64,000 nt of DNA from Petaurus breviceps papuanus (GCA_028583685.1 JAMXIF010000058.1:17828529-17892528); one strand, 5' to 3'; numbered from the stretch's first letter, positions 33,251-43,525 are shown. Notes: generated from the sequence alone by a model not told the origin. Made by a program: numbers and translations.

Positions 33251-33764
33251 AGCTCCTACCTTTCAAATTAGCTAAACAATTAAACTAGGTTAGTATGTGA
33301 GTCCTTGGAGTAGCTGGTAATAGGTTTTGGGGATGAATGAAGGGAGCTGTATGGGGAAGCAGAGGAACAGACTCTTAGAGCAAGTTGTCCACAAGGTATG
33401 TTTTTGACCCCTGGTGAGATCCTTTATAAACTGGTAATACTGGCACCACCTTCTAATTGTTGTGAGGTTGTGACTGGTTGTGAGGATCAAATGAGAAAGT
33501 ATGTTTTAAAAAATGTTTTAAGCACTAATATGAACTTCTCTATCATCTGTTGCTGTCACTATCACCCTCAGTCTCTCACCAGGAGGAATTGGAACACAGG
33601 GAGTATCAGTTCATCCTTAGAGATCTCTAGATTTTGGGGAGGTGAAAAGAAGCTTCCATAAAAAGAAAATTGGATGGGGATCCCTGCTCTGGATGCTCTT
33701 TCTATCCAAAGACATGATTGCACATTCACTAACCTCTTTCTCCCTTCCCCTTTTATTATAAGTA
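33251..33764. other. Sequence with no clearly recognised feature
   Basis: A stretch near 33470-33530 (gttgtgaggatcaaatgag, ttttaagcacta) may be a MIR remnant. Confidence 0.4.
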
Positions 33765-34105
33765 GGAAGACTCCAGAGTCATCTGAGTCCACCGGCAAGA
33801 CATAGGTCAGGATGACTGGCATTGGAAGATTTGGTAGGAGACAATGGCCTTTTTCCTCTTTTTTTTTTTTTTTTTTGGCTTTTTGGAGGGGGGAAGGCAG
33901 GGCAATTGGGGTTAAGTGACTTGCCCAAGGTCACATGGTTAAGTGTTAAGTGTCTGAGGCTGAATTTGAACTCAAGTCCTCCTGATTCCAGGGACAGTAC
34001 TCTATTCATTGTGCCACCTAGCTTCCCCAACGTTGGCCTTTTTAAGCTAAGGTCTTTCCCAGGTCTCAGTTTGTCTGAGGCAACACCCATTCAGTAATTA
34101 AAGAC
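33765..34105 (-). repeat. Unnamed dispersed repeat ('element G'), split by a SINE
   Basis: Antisense to 44820-45080: ggcaagacataggtcaggatgac and ctaaggtctttcccaggtctc recur there in sense order. A WSINE1-type SINE divides it. Confidence 0.6.
33855..34033 (-). repeat. WSINE1-type SINE inserted in element G
   Basis: T-run, ggcaattggggttaagtgac, head cacctagcttcccc. Flanked by a 10-bp target duplication tggccttttt (33845-33854 and 34034-34043). Confidence 0.9.
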
Positions 34106-34239
34106 TAAGTAAGAATGGAGGCAAAAGATGGCCTATTTTGCTTTCATAAAAGTTAGTTGGGGGAGGAAAAACCCTCAGAGTTTCTGGTCAGAATAGAAAC
34201 AATTGCTATTTGTTGTTGTTGGTCTCTGGAGGAAAGATT

Positions 34240-34360
34240 GAGGCTGATGACTTTGCACAACATTGCCTTGCTTAAATTCAATTTCCTTGAAATCAAGACG
34301 ACACCCTCCTGATGTCATTGGTCCTCTTCAGAATGAAGGACGAGGAACATCAACAAGATA
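34240..34360 (+). repeat. Element G, 3' part
   Basis: gattgaggctgatgactttgc, ctgatgtcattggtcctcttc, gaatgaaggacgaggaacatc. Matches 44950-45070. Confidence 0.55.
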
Positions 34361-35139
34361 TCAAAGAAGTGTGCTTACTAAGGAAAGAAAATCCTCTTCT
34401 GGAAGCATTCAAATGATGGCTATTTAGAAACAAATGCCCAGTTCAGGGACGTTTGAGAAAGACCAAGAGAGCTGAAGTCCAGCATCTTAAGCAACCAAAG
34501 TACAGAACTGAATTGCACAGAAAAATGTTTAGTATAGGAATATCCAGGAACTCCTCAGGCGAAGACGGAGGATCTTTTGTGATCTGATTTCAGATCTTTT
34601 GTGATCAGAACCATCTATTTCTGTAGACAGACACTGGGGGTCAGTGTTCAGCCAGAAATGTCTTCTCATCTTCAGGGCAGAAGTAGATCTGACTTAAGAG
34701 GTTAGTGATAGTATTAACAAAGAATATTGCCTTAAAATACTGAAAGTACATGTTGGCCTTTGTCTCCTCCTGCTTACCATGTTGAAGGCTGTGGCTCATA
34801 ATTTATAAATAGCCTGAAGAAAGGAGACACCTTAGCAAGGAGCCTGTCAGTGGCTTGATGGATCTGGGTTTCGTAGGTACCCTGCTATGGTTATCTGCGT
34901 AGTTCCCAGAGGTGGAAGGCCCTCAATCAGAGCCAATGTTGCCATGAAAGAAGGCACCAATTGTATAGAAAGTACGTTCTTTGTCCAAAACCTGTAAGTA
35001 TGCCAGATAAATGTTAACTAGTATTAGCTTTCTAGTCTCATAATAAATTCTCCCACATTTGTTTTCTGATTTAGAGAAACTTCTTACAAGAAAACTATTG
35101 GCCCCCTTGGAGCATTTCTTCAGGGCAAGAGTAAATTGT
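34361..35139. other. Sequence with no recognised feature
   Basis: No supported element. Confidence 0.45.
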
Positions 35140-35299
35140 GTTTCAGACCCTTTTGACTGTTTGGTGACATCTCTTCTCAGAATGTTTTTTAAAATTTATT
35201 TTGCTTTTTTTTTTAGAATAATGTTTTTAAATGCATAAAATAAAGTGCATAGGACTACAAAGGAAATCAATTGTGTTGAAATAGTTATCAAATTTATTT

Positions 35300-35443
35300 T
35301 TGGAGGGGGAAGGCAAAGAAATTGGGGTTAAGTGACTTGCCCAAGGTCACACAGATAGTGTCAAGTGTCTGAGGTCTGATTTGCACTCAGGTCCTCCTGA
35401 CTTCAGGGCTGGTGCTCTATTCACTGTGCTACCTAGCTGCCCC
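35300..35443 (-). repeat. WSINE1-type SINE
   Basis: ggagggggaaggc, ttgcccaaggtcacacag, gtgctacctagctgcccc. Lies inside the hAT-type element. Confidence 0.88.
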
Positions 35444-35498
35444 AAAAGGATTCTTACCAATTTTTAAACAGTTAACTGGAAACTAAGCAACCTAATCT

Positions 35499-35652
35499 TT
35501 TTTTTTTTTGAGGAGGAAAGGCAAGGCAATTGGGGTTAAATGACTTACTCAAGGTCACACAGCTAGTGTCAAGTGTATGAGGCCACATTTGAACTCGGGT
35601 CCTCCTGACTCCAGGGCCAGTGCTCTATTCACTGTACCTCCTAGCTGCCCCA
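35499..35652 (-). repeat. WSINE1-type SINE
   Basis: T-run, caattggggttaaatgac, gtacctcctagctgcccc. A second, separate insertion in the same hAT-type element. Confidence 0.88.
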
Positions 35653-35732
35653 AAAATATTTTTTTAAAAAGTTCATGGTCCCCAGATTAGGAATCCCTGC
35701 TCTAGGGGAAATATACTAAGACAATGAACAAA

Positions 35733-35945
35733 GAATCATAGATTTCGATTTAGAGAGGACGTTAGAGACTATCTAGTCCAGCCCTCCTATTCTACAGATG
35801 AGGAACACCAGGCTTAAAAAAGTTAAATGACTTATTAGTAAATTAAATGACTTATTATAGCCATGTAAGTAGTGTCAGAGTCAGGATTTGAACCCATGTC
35901 TTGCCATTTCCAAGTCCAACACTCTCTCCACTAAGCCTGACTTCT
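35733..35945 (-). repeat. MIR-C SINE with a short tandem duplication
   Basis: atcatagatttcgatttagag, ctagtccagccctcc, aaatgacttatta repeated twice near 35825-35860, gatttgaacccatgtc. Confidence 0.75.
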
Positions 35946-36291
35946 AATACATACTCCCAAAATCTGGTGAAAAGAGAAGTAGTCTTTTTTTGGGTGGTAT
36001 TGTGGGGGGGGGGGGAGGCAGGGGTGAGATGAGGATTATAAAGACTATCTGGACTTAACACCTTCACCTTCTTTAGTCTAGCCCTGGCTACGGCTCTTGC
36101 ATGACTGAGGAACAATGGATAGAGTTGCAAAGAAGCAAATTGATTCAACATAAGGCAAAAACTTGTTAACAATTAGATCTGTCCAAAGGAGAAACTGTTT
36201 GGAGAGGTGGTAGCTTCTGCCTCACTGGGAAGTTTTAGAGAAAGACTGCATGACTGATCCCTTTGTCAGGCATGTTGAAGAGGGGTTCTTA

Positions 36292-36480
36292 GGGTTTTAG
36301 GATTAAAGCTAAAAGGGGACTTGGAGGTCATGTGGTCCAAGCCTGGCATTTGACAGATGGGGAAAAGGAGGTCCCCAGGGGTTGAGTGACTTACCTGGGT
36401 CACATAGCTTACATCTAAAGCAGGATTGGAATCCAGAACTTCCTGGCTCCAACGCCAGCCAGCCCTCTAACATTGATTTC
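36292..36480 (-). repeat. MIR-C SINE
   Basis: gctaaaaggggacttggagg, tttgacagatggggaaaagg, gtgacttacctgggtcac, gattggaatccagaac. Followed at 36483-36548 by a short sense MIR-C tail (gggcttccttccagctcag). Confidence 0.7.
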
Positions 36481-36652
36481 ATTTAGTGGCTGGATTAGAT
36501 CCCTGCACCTCTGGGCTTCCTTCCAGCTCAGAGATCTGGTGATTTTGTGGAACTGCATCACATCGTTGGAGACGCACTTATATCCATTGTATGTGCGCTG
36601 TTCCTGTGGCTGTTTTCATTACTAACAAACCACCAAAAAGTTGTCTTAAAAT

Positions 36653-36779
36653 ACTGCTGCTGCTGCTGCTCCCTGGACCTCTGGCCAAGTTTCTAGGTAG
36701 AGTGGTAAACTGTTATTGTCATCATTGTCATCCTCCTCCTCTTCCCCCTCCTCCTCCTCCTCCTCCTCATGGCATCATC

Positions 36780-36833
<54 letters not shown>

Positions 36834-36834
36834 T
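36653..36834 (+). repeat. Cluster of three trinucleotide microsatellites
   Basis: (CTG)6 near 36653-36671, (CTC)n with interruptions at 36730-36768, and a pure (ATC)n of about 20 units at 36773-36834. Open frames through them (poly-His, poly-Ser, poly-Asp) are artefacts of the repeat. Confidence 0.95.
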
Positions 36835-36944
36835 TGCTTCTTTTCTTTCCAGAGAGCCCCTCGGCATAAAATCAGGTGTCTTTTTTTTTTTTTTAAAGAA
36901 AATAACCTGTCCACCTAAAATTGAACGACTGTGTTTTCTGCTCA

Positions 36945-37046
36945 TGGGTTGTAACACTGGTGAGGACCAATTGAGATTATATGTATAAAGTTCTGTGAAA
37001 ACCTTAAAGTGCTATAAAAATGCCATTACTAGCTCTTAGTAGTAAT
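36945..37046 (+). repeat. MIR3-like SINE tail
   Basis: gtgaggaccaattgag, gtataaagttctgtgaaaacc, aaagtgctataaaaatgcc. Confidence 0.6.
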
Positions 37047-37302
37047 GGGGTAGCTAGTTAGCAGAATGGATAGAGCACCCAGCCTGGAGTCAGCAAGACT
37101 CATCTTCATGAGTTCAAATGCAGCATGAGACACTAGCTGTGTGACCCTGGGCAAGTCACTTCACCCTGTTGGCCTCAGTTTCCTCATCTGTAAAATGAGC
37201 TGGAGAAGGAAAGGGCAAATGATTCCAATAACTTTGCCAAGAAAACCCCAAATGGGGTCATCAAGAGTTACACAGGACCTAAAAACAACTGAACAACAAC
37301 CA
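37047..37302 (+). repeat. SINE-A
   Basis: ggggtagctagttagcag head, gactcatcttcatgagttc, tgagctggagaaggaaagg, aactgaacaacaacc end. Confidence 0.9.
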
Positions 37303-37573
37303 ATTAGGAGGAATACTGTCTTCATGTCGAACAGCAGGAGAACAAACAGCACAGGGAGCCAGAGAGCTACAATCTCTCTTTTTTTTCCCTTCTCTTTCTC
37401 ATAGCTCTTTCCCCTTCCAGAAGGGAGAAACATATTTGTTTCTCTTGCTGTCCTGTCCCACCCTCTATCTATCTTGGTTTGGGGGAACCCAGAACCAGCT
37501 GGCTAAATCTGACTTCAATTAAAAGCCACATACAGTAATTGGATGATGGAGGGAGGGGAGAAGGAGCTCAGGG

Positions 37574-37574
<1 letters not shown>
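37303..37574. other. Sequence with no recognised feature
   Basis: 270 bases of single-copy-looking DNA before the CA repeat. Confidence 0.4.

Positions 37575-37612
<38 letters not shown>
37575..37612 (+). repeat. (CA)19 microsatellite
   Basis: An uninterrupted run of CA, so probably polymorphic. Confidence 0.98.
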
Positions 37613-37614
<2 letters not shown>

Positions 37615-37749
37615 AGGAGGTGGGTTTTATGATCCTTTGGCCTGAAGTTGACGTATTTCATCTGGTTTTATTTAAAGCCATCTATCTATGGTTCTCTGCT
37701 GACAGAGATGGGCAAGGATGAAAAAAAAAACACTGAGAGGGGTTTTGGG

Positions 37750-37849
37750 TCCATTGGTGCCAAGTGGTTTGGTATAAGGAGAAGGCCACTGGTTTGGGAG
37801 CCAGGACACCTGGGTTCGAGTCCTAGTTTGGTGGCTAAGAACTTGCATT
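37750..37849 (+). repeat. MIR-family SINE head
   Basis: agtggtttggtataagg, ccactggtttgggagccagg, acctgggttcgagtcctag (intact tRNA-like B box). Confidence 0.6.
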
Positions 37850-38515
37850 TCTATAATGCTTTAAGGCTGCAAAATCATATAGATATAATACATATACATA
37901 TAAATGTAGACATAGAAATACCTCATCTCAGTTGATCCTTGTGATGATCCTATATTATTCCCATTTTATTTTTTGTACTTTTTGTGTACATGTGATATAA
38001 ATTATAAGAAATATAAATAAATACAATACACATAACTAAAATAATATATAATTAAATGTAACAAACATAAAATAAATATATTTTTAAAATTCTGGTATTA
38101 ACAAACACCATCTGAAATAAGCATTTCCAAATACACACTAGATCAGAAAAAAAGGATTGCATATGAAACTGAATCTCTATTAGGTACTGTTATGGCCATT
38201 TTGTAGATGAGAAAACCAAGAGGTTAAGAAGAGGCTTACCCAGGGGTGGCTAGGTGGCGCAGTGAATAGAGCACCGGCCCTCAAGTCAGGAGAACCTGAG
38301 TTCAAATCTGACCTCAGACACTTAACACAAAAACTAGCTGTGTGACTTTGGGCAAGTCACTTAACCCCAATTGCCCTGCCTTCCCTCCTCCAAAAAGAAA
38401 AAAGAAAAAAATCTAAAAAAAAAGAGGCTTGCCCAAGGTGACATAGCTATGTCACCCAAAGTGTCAATGGTATGATTTGAATCCAGGTCTAGCACCAAAC
38501 TGTTCTTAACTAGCT
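37850..38515 (-). repeat. MIR3-like SINE broken by two insertions
   Basis: Antisense pieces at 37850-37972 (gcatttctataatgctttaag, ttgtgatgatcctatattatt), 38190-38242 (tgtagatgagaaaacc) and 38423-38515 (gaatccaggtctagc). Between the first two lies AT-rich DNA with the old-L1 3'-UTR block (37975-38190). Between the last two lies a SINE. Confidence 0.6.
38243..38422 (+). repeat. WSINE1-type SINE inserted in a MIR
   Basis: ggggtggctaggtggcgc head, acttaacacaaaaactag, A-rich tail. Target duplication agaggcttaccca / agaggcttgccca at 38230-38242 and 38423-38435. Confidence 0.92.
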
Positions 38516-38530
38516 GCTGTTCGGGTCTCT

Positions 38531-38795
38531 ATTTCCTTGTTGTTCACTTGTGTCTGGTTCTTCATGACTCTGTGGACCGTAGCATGCCAAGCCCATTTAT
38601 TCTCCATTATTTCTCAAAGTCTGTCCAAGTTCATGATCATTGCTTCCATGACACTATCTACCTCATCCTTTGCCATCCCCTTTTCTTTCTGCCTTCAATC
38701 TTTCCCAACATCAAGGACTTTTCCAATAAATCAACATCTTCTCCTTATGTGGCCAAAGTCTTTAAGCTTCGGTTTCAGTACTTGACCTTCCAGTC
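38531..38795 (-). mobile_element. RTE/BovB-clade LINE, 3' end of the pol ORF
   Basis: On the minus strand, reading down from 38760, residues run as GKVLDVGKD, RQKEKGMAKDEVDSVMEA, then MIMNLDRL...WHATVHRVMKNQTQVNN. This is the C-terminal pattern of RTE/BovB pol (GRRRRGRQRMRWLDGI...W-R-A-A-V-H-G-V-A-K-S-R-T). Same clade as the likely helper of SINE-A. Only the 3' end survives. Confidence 0.85.
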
Positions 38796-38825
38796 CAGTG
38801 TATCAGCAAGCACCCCAGCGTCCCC

Positions 38826-39330
38826 AGGGTGTCTGTCAACACAGGTTCTTAGATCTGCTTTGTTAAAGGAAAGCAACTCACAATGGGTTAACAAGCTTAC
38901 TTTAATCAGTCAAACATATATCATTTACCTAGTTCAGGGGAAAAAGGTCAGCACCCCGAACTTCAGAGTATACAGACAGAATTATCAAGACAGAGAAACA
39001 GATCAAGTAGACAGGTTTCCAAACTGTCCAATCATTACATTCCATACCAAAACAACATCTGGGTTTTTCAAAGCTGGGGGAGCTCTCAACAACGGCTTCC
39101 CAGAGTTCCATCTGATCAATTCACAGAACACTTCTCAAAGTGAGCCCCCAAACAAAGCCTCACATCAGGGCTTATATAGCCTTCTCCTGGCTCAGAGAAT
39201 GTAACAACCTTCTGGACCCACTGGCCAATCAAAAAGTATCTACTGAAAAACAAGCCTCCCACCCCAGGCTCCAGGTGCACTTTAGGCTAGGGGCAGGGAA
39301 GGTCTTTAAATTTGCATTTCCATTACATCC
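38826..39330 (-). mobile_element. LTR-like fossil, probably a solo LTR
   Basis: On the minus strand this 505-bp block has the order expected of an LTR. It starts TG, has a CCAAT-type box (gattggcc), then a TATA box (gctatataagc, near 39170-39181) and a poly(A)-type signal (gattaaag near 38900), and ends CA. It shares its start motif (TAATGGAA...AAAGA) with the second LTR-like fossil at 48.3-49.7 kb. No internal retroviral genes are visible beside it, and I found no clear terminal target duplication. Old; family not named. Confidence 0.5.
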
Positions 39331-40069
39331 AGTTTTCTTAAGTTGAAAAATAAGGTTTTTGAATTGAGTGATCTCTGAAGTTCTTTCTTGTCTGTTAGTC
39401 CTCTGCGTTTCCAGGTTAAAAGAATACTTAATTACCAAAGAGCAAAACACACACACACAAAGAATATTAATTACCAAAAAGCAAGAAAAGGTAGACAGAA
39501 GTAGCCGTGTGCTCATACCTGCCATAACCACATGGAAGAGACTACTTGCCCCTTCCTCATCCAACTCTTAGGATCAACTCCAAGAAGTCATCACTTGAAG
39601 CCACCAAGGAAAGAAAGAGTGACATGGGGTGGCCTGTCCTTTTTACATTTCTACTCAATTCTAGCTCAGCAATCCTTGAGCCATTATTTCCTCCAGCTAT
39701 GTAACCAGTTAGAAGACTTTTCATCATCACACAGTTCAAATCCCAAAGTCATGCATGTAATTGCTCCGACTGAAACCAGGTGGGGGCTATCTGCCTGTGC
39801 TTCAAGGGCTGGCCCTCAGGTCAGACCACCCATGCTGTACTCAGGACTTGTTCTAGATCAGTTTACAGTTAATCTGGCTGAACCTATAAGCCACAGGCTG
39901 ACTTCTCTTTTGTCTTCCATAATAATCTTGGTGCATATTAATGACTGGCTTCTGGTGACATCCAGATGGCTGATGGTTGACTGGATCTTCTGCATCAGAA
40001 GGAAACTTTTATGTAGAGCCTGGCTCACTGGTGATGGGGTCTTTGAAGGATGTCCTCATCAGAGGACAA
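39331..40069. other. Unresolved sequence next to the LTR-like fossil
   Basis: 39419-39485 holds an imperfect two-copy tandem (aattaccaaagagcaaaac / aattaccaaaaagcaagaa) separated by a short CA run. The rest has no recognised signature. It may be part of the same fossil. Confidence 0.35.
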
Positions 40070-40620
40070 TTCAGTAAGGATTTAAATGCCCACTATGTAC
40101 CAGACACTGAGGATACAGAAACAAAACCAAAACAGTCTCTACTTTCAAGGAGTTTCCATTTCTTTGAGGGGGAACTACATATGCATAGAAAAGTGAATAC
40201 AAAGGTTGGGAGATCACTAACACCTAGAGTCTCAAGGCTTCAAGTTCTCCACCCCTAATCTAGGGTGATCAGGGCAAGCCTTCAGTAGGAGGTAGAATTT
40301 GAATTGTACCTTTAGGAGAGCTAGTAATCCAAAGAGGTAGAGGGAGAATAAGCAAGGGAAGAGAGGGAGGATGGAAGAGAATGGGGAGGGCACAGCCTGT
40401 AAATGTAAGAAATGTAGATGAAATGTCCTGTGGAGGGAGAAGTAAGTGGGCCAGTTAATAATAATGATGATGGCAAGAATTCAATTCAATAAATATTAAG
40501 TACATTATGACTGCAGAGACAAAAACAAAATTATCCCTACTCTAAAAGAAGCCTGAATTCTCCTGGAGAGAAGCATTATGTCCACAGATAGGCAAGTATA
40601 AAATGGACTCAAGGTGATTT
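40070..40620 (-). repeat. Two L2 LINE 3' ends in tandem
   Basis: 40070-40465: ctatgtaccagacactgagg, caagccttcagtaggaggtag, gaatttgaattgtacc. 40478-40620: attcaattcaataaatatt, ctactctaaaagaagcc. Both antisense, so two separate copies or a duplication. Confidence 0.65.
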
Positions 40621-40633
40621 AAAAAAATAAAGT

Positions 40634-40722
40634 GTCTCAGACACTTAACACTTACTAGCTGTGTGATTTGGGTGAGTCACTTTGCCCTGCCTTCCCCCCT
40701 CCAAAAAGACACACACACACAA
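40634..40722 (+). repeat. 5'-truncated WSINE1-type SINE
   Basis: Starts at tctcagacacttaacac and ends ccctccaaaaagacac with an ACn tail. A MIR-type antisense remnant follows at 40735-40815. Confidence 0.75.
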
Positions 40723-40924
40723 ATTAATTGTATCAGATTTGTTCAAGGACATATAGCTACTAAGTATCTGAGGTCACACTTGAACTCAGGACTTCCTGTC
40801 TCTGTGGTACCACCTAGCACATTTTATAAAGCATCTTTGTTTTAAAATGTTTACATAGCATTTAAAAAATAATTTTACACATAAAAAAATCGATTGTATT
40901 CCCTAGTACTTAGCACAGTGTACA

Positions 40925-41158
40925 TTGTTGTTTGTCGTCATTTTTCAGCACCTGACTCTCTATGACCCCATTTGGGATTTTCTTCGAAGAGATTCTGGAG
41001 TGCTTTGCCATGGCCTTCTCCAGCTCACTTTATAGATGAGGAAACAGAGCTAAATGACTTGGCCAAGGTCACATAGTTAGTGTCTGAGGCTGGATTTGAA
41101 CTCATGAAGATGAATCTTCTTTGGTTCCAGGCCCAGTGCTCTTCTGTGCCACCTAGTT
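40925..41158 (-). repeat. SINE-A
   Basis: ttgttgtttgtcgtcattt, catttgggattttcttcg, ccttctccagctcac, gaactcatgaagatgaatc, gccacctagtta. Confidence 0.88.
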
Positions 41159-41264
41159 ATTGATGGATAGACTACTTACTCATGTAGCAACCACAGTTGT
41201 CTCCTCTGGTTCTGGCCCCAGATTGCCTTAGAATCCTAGAATATTACAGCTAGTCACCTTAGAA

Positions 41265-41361
41265 CAGGGGTTCTTCCACTTGGGGTCCATTAACTTTTTA
41301 AAAATATCTTGGTAACTATATTTCAATATTATTATATTGAATTATATTATATATATATATA

Positions 41362-41402
<41 letters not shown>

Positions 41403-41505
41403 TTCCTTTGTAATCCTATACATTTACTTTTATGCATTTGAAAAACATGATTCTGGGCAGGAGCCCATGGGCTTCACCAGACTACCAAAGCAGCACCATG
41501 TGCCA
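41265..41505. mobile_element. hAT-type non-autonomous element with (TA)n(GA)n inside
   Basis: Left end caggggttcttccacttggggtcc, centre taactatatttcaatattat, right gcaggagcccatgggcttc..cagactacc. A (TA)n then (GA)n microsatellite occupies 41345-41400. Confidence 0.6.
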
Positions 41506-42060
41506 TGCAAAGGTCCGATCCCCCCATCTTTTTGGTTCCTTGGTTCTTCTTGGGAGTATTGTGGATCTCAGGCTGCACAAGAAGAGGAATGTGCAGGGGG
41601 AAGAGGATAGAGACATAAAGAGGAAAAGACCTGTGACCACAGAGGATTGCAGCAATGATGAGAGTGGTCCGATGTGGATAGGAGCCTGATGTGGGAGCAC
41701 GGTGCTGAGAAAGCCTTGGCAAGCTCCATAGCCTCGGAGAAGTTCAATCCCAAGAGACATTCTCAGCTGGAATCTGGCACTTGGCATCTGGTCTGGGAAC
41801 CTTCAGAATTTGGGGTCACAAAAAAGCATCCGTGGGTGTAGTCTTCTTTCTGTCCTACTCCCATCTGCCTCAAACACGCCATCACAGACTGCTTTCAATA
41901 TGAAGTCCAGTGAACAGATTTCCCCCAGGATGTTGGGTTGGGGCTCTGAGCCAAGTAAGTGGGAAACTATCCCCCCACAGTGACCCAAACCTTTTTTGCC
42001 AAAGATCTCTAGCACAAAGGTTACATGCCTTTTAAGGTTAGGCAATAAAATATTTCTAGA
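41506..42060 (-). other. Unrecognised open-frame segment
   Basis: On the minus strand an 80-codon open stretch (42045-41803) begins with a methionine. A second open stretch in another frame follows to about 41474, and AATAAA-like signals occur only on the plus side (caataaaatatt near 42042). The text does not look like any repeat elsewhere in the window, and I cannot assign a family. It could be a decayed retrocopy, an internal part of the hAT-type element next to it, or chance. Confidence 0.25.
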
Positions 42061-42104
42061 AAAAAAACTGCTTTTCCCCCACTATGTGTATGCTTACCTC
42101 TGAA

Positions 42105-42480
42105 GAGAGAAGTAGCATGGCAGATGCTAGGAGACTGGCCTTGGAGTCAGAAAGATCTGGGTTCAAATCCTGCCTCTGACACATACTAACTGTGTGACTT
42201 GGGCAAGTAATGGAAGATTTAGGGTCCTAGACAGTTCTTTAAGACTATAAGCTGTTTGTTTGGGTTTTTTTTTTTTTGGAGGGGAGAAGGGAGGACAATT
42301 GGGATTAAGTGACTTGCCCAAGGTCACACGGCAAGTTTTTGTGTTAAGTGTCTGAGACAGTATTTGAACTCATGTCCTCCTAACTTCAGGGATGGCACTG
42401 CCCCAAGACTATAAATTGTTGACATATTGTTCCAAAGGAGTTTCCTTATTGGGAACTTCCTGCTTTAATGAAATCAGGGG
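42105..42480 (+). repeat. tRNA-derived SINE of a third kind, split by a WSINE1-type SINE
   Basis: Head gcatggcagatgctagg, gttcaaatcctgcctctgac, then cctagacagttctttaagac, broken, resuming taaattgttgacatattg and ending gaacttcctgctttaatgaaatc. Confidence 0.6.
42259..42413 (-). repeat. WSINE1-type SINE
   Basis: T-run, gaggacaattgggattaagtg, actcatgtcctcctaac. Flanked by aagactataagctgttt (from 42241) and aagactataaattgtt (from 42414), an imperfect target duplication. Confidence 0.88.
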
Positions 42481-42879
42481 ACTGAATCAAAAAACCCGAA
42501 ATCACTGATGGTCAACTGTTCCTATCTTCCACCCACAAAATCCTCCCCTAGACAAAATATCATTCAGTAACTTGACCTTCATTTCATACTACAAAGGGAA
42601 AAGAGGAGAATTTATGATTATCTGAGGTCAGGACTAGAGTATCAGGTATGCTGTCCTTGAGTGAGGTTTCCCCATATCTATACTTTTTTTCTCCTTCTGC
42701 CTGTGAGTGACTTTTCCCTTGATCCAGTCTAGAGTCAAGATAGCGTAGAATTCAAACACTTTGCTGTTTATTTATATTAGTGGGCCACAATGGGATAACT
42801 TTAACTGGAAAAATTTTGGTAAATTTCAAAGGATCAAATCACTTAAAATAATTACATTTTTCTCATTGCTTGAAAGTTT

Positions 42880-43065
42880 ATAATGTCCCTTATGACAAAT
42901 CTGGGAGATGGGTGGTGTATTATCCTTATCTCACAGATGAGGAAACCAAGGTCTTATTTCAGGAATGAGGAAAATGTCAGGCTCAGAAAAACTATGGTGT
43001 CAGAATTCAGTTCTTCCATTTCAAAAATCAGCGTTCTTATCACTGTGACATACTGCATAAGCATC
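42880..43065 (-). repeat. MIR-family SINE (diverged)
   Basis: tatccttatctcacagatgagg, gaaaccaaggtc, gtgtcagaattcagttc. Confidence 0.55.
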
Positions 43066-43394
43066 CCCTAACTTAACCCTCCTTTCTGCCCTTTCTACAT
43101 GCTTTCCTAGGTTTAAGCACTGACATAGCCCACTTTGGATTATGCCACGGACCACCCGGAGGGCCCAAGCAGTCCTCAGGCTGTGTGTACTTCAGAACTG
43201 GAGCTAAACAGCTTCCACTGGGTTTACTGAGGAAACTGGGGAGGTGGGGGAGGCTGCACTTTGTGCAAAATTCTAAATCCAGTGCCTTGGACCTAAGAAG
43301 TCAAGTGATTTGTCCAAGGTCACAAAGGGAGTGGGTGGCAGGGCCTCTCTAAGTCCAGTTTCATTTTTAATATCTTTCAAGTCATTTCCAAAAT

Positions 43395-43525
43395 TCCTTA
43401 CTTTCTATTTAGATCATCTTGGGAAAATCCCTTAAACTGACTAGGACTCAGTTACTTGGTCCATAAAATGAGAGGATGAGCTTTGATACCCTCTGAGGTC
43501 CCTTCTAGCTCCGACATCCTCTATT
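43395..43525 (+). repeat. MIR-C SINE 3' half
   Basis: atcttgggaaaatccc, cataaaatgagaggatgagc, tctgaggtcccttctagctcc. Confidence 0.7.

Larger units (their letters stand above)
35140..35705. mobile_element. hAT-type non-autonomous element carrying two SINEs
   Basis: Left end cagacccttttgac...ctcagaatg, centre taatgtttttaaatgcat...ggactacaaaggaaatc, right end gttcatggtccccagattagg. It matches the elements at 41265 and 45715. Two antisense SINEs have landed in it. Confidence 0.55.

Noticed and set aside
36591-36988. Poly-His, poly-Ser and poly-Asp open frames
   Set aside because: They are translations of CTC and ATC microsatellites with no flanking domain.
38548-39204. 218-codon plus-strand open frame
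   Set aside because: It runs antisense through the RTE LINE and the LTR-like block. The sense strand of both elements is minus, so the frame is incidental.
39532-40077. 181-codon plus-strand open frame
   Set aside because: No recognisable domain or start context. Residue composition looks like chance reading of non-coding DNA next to a fossil.
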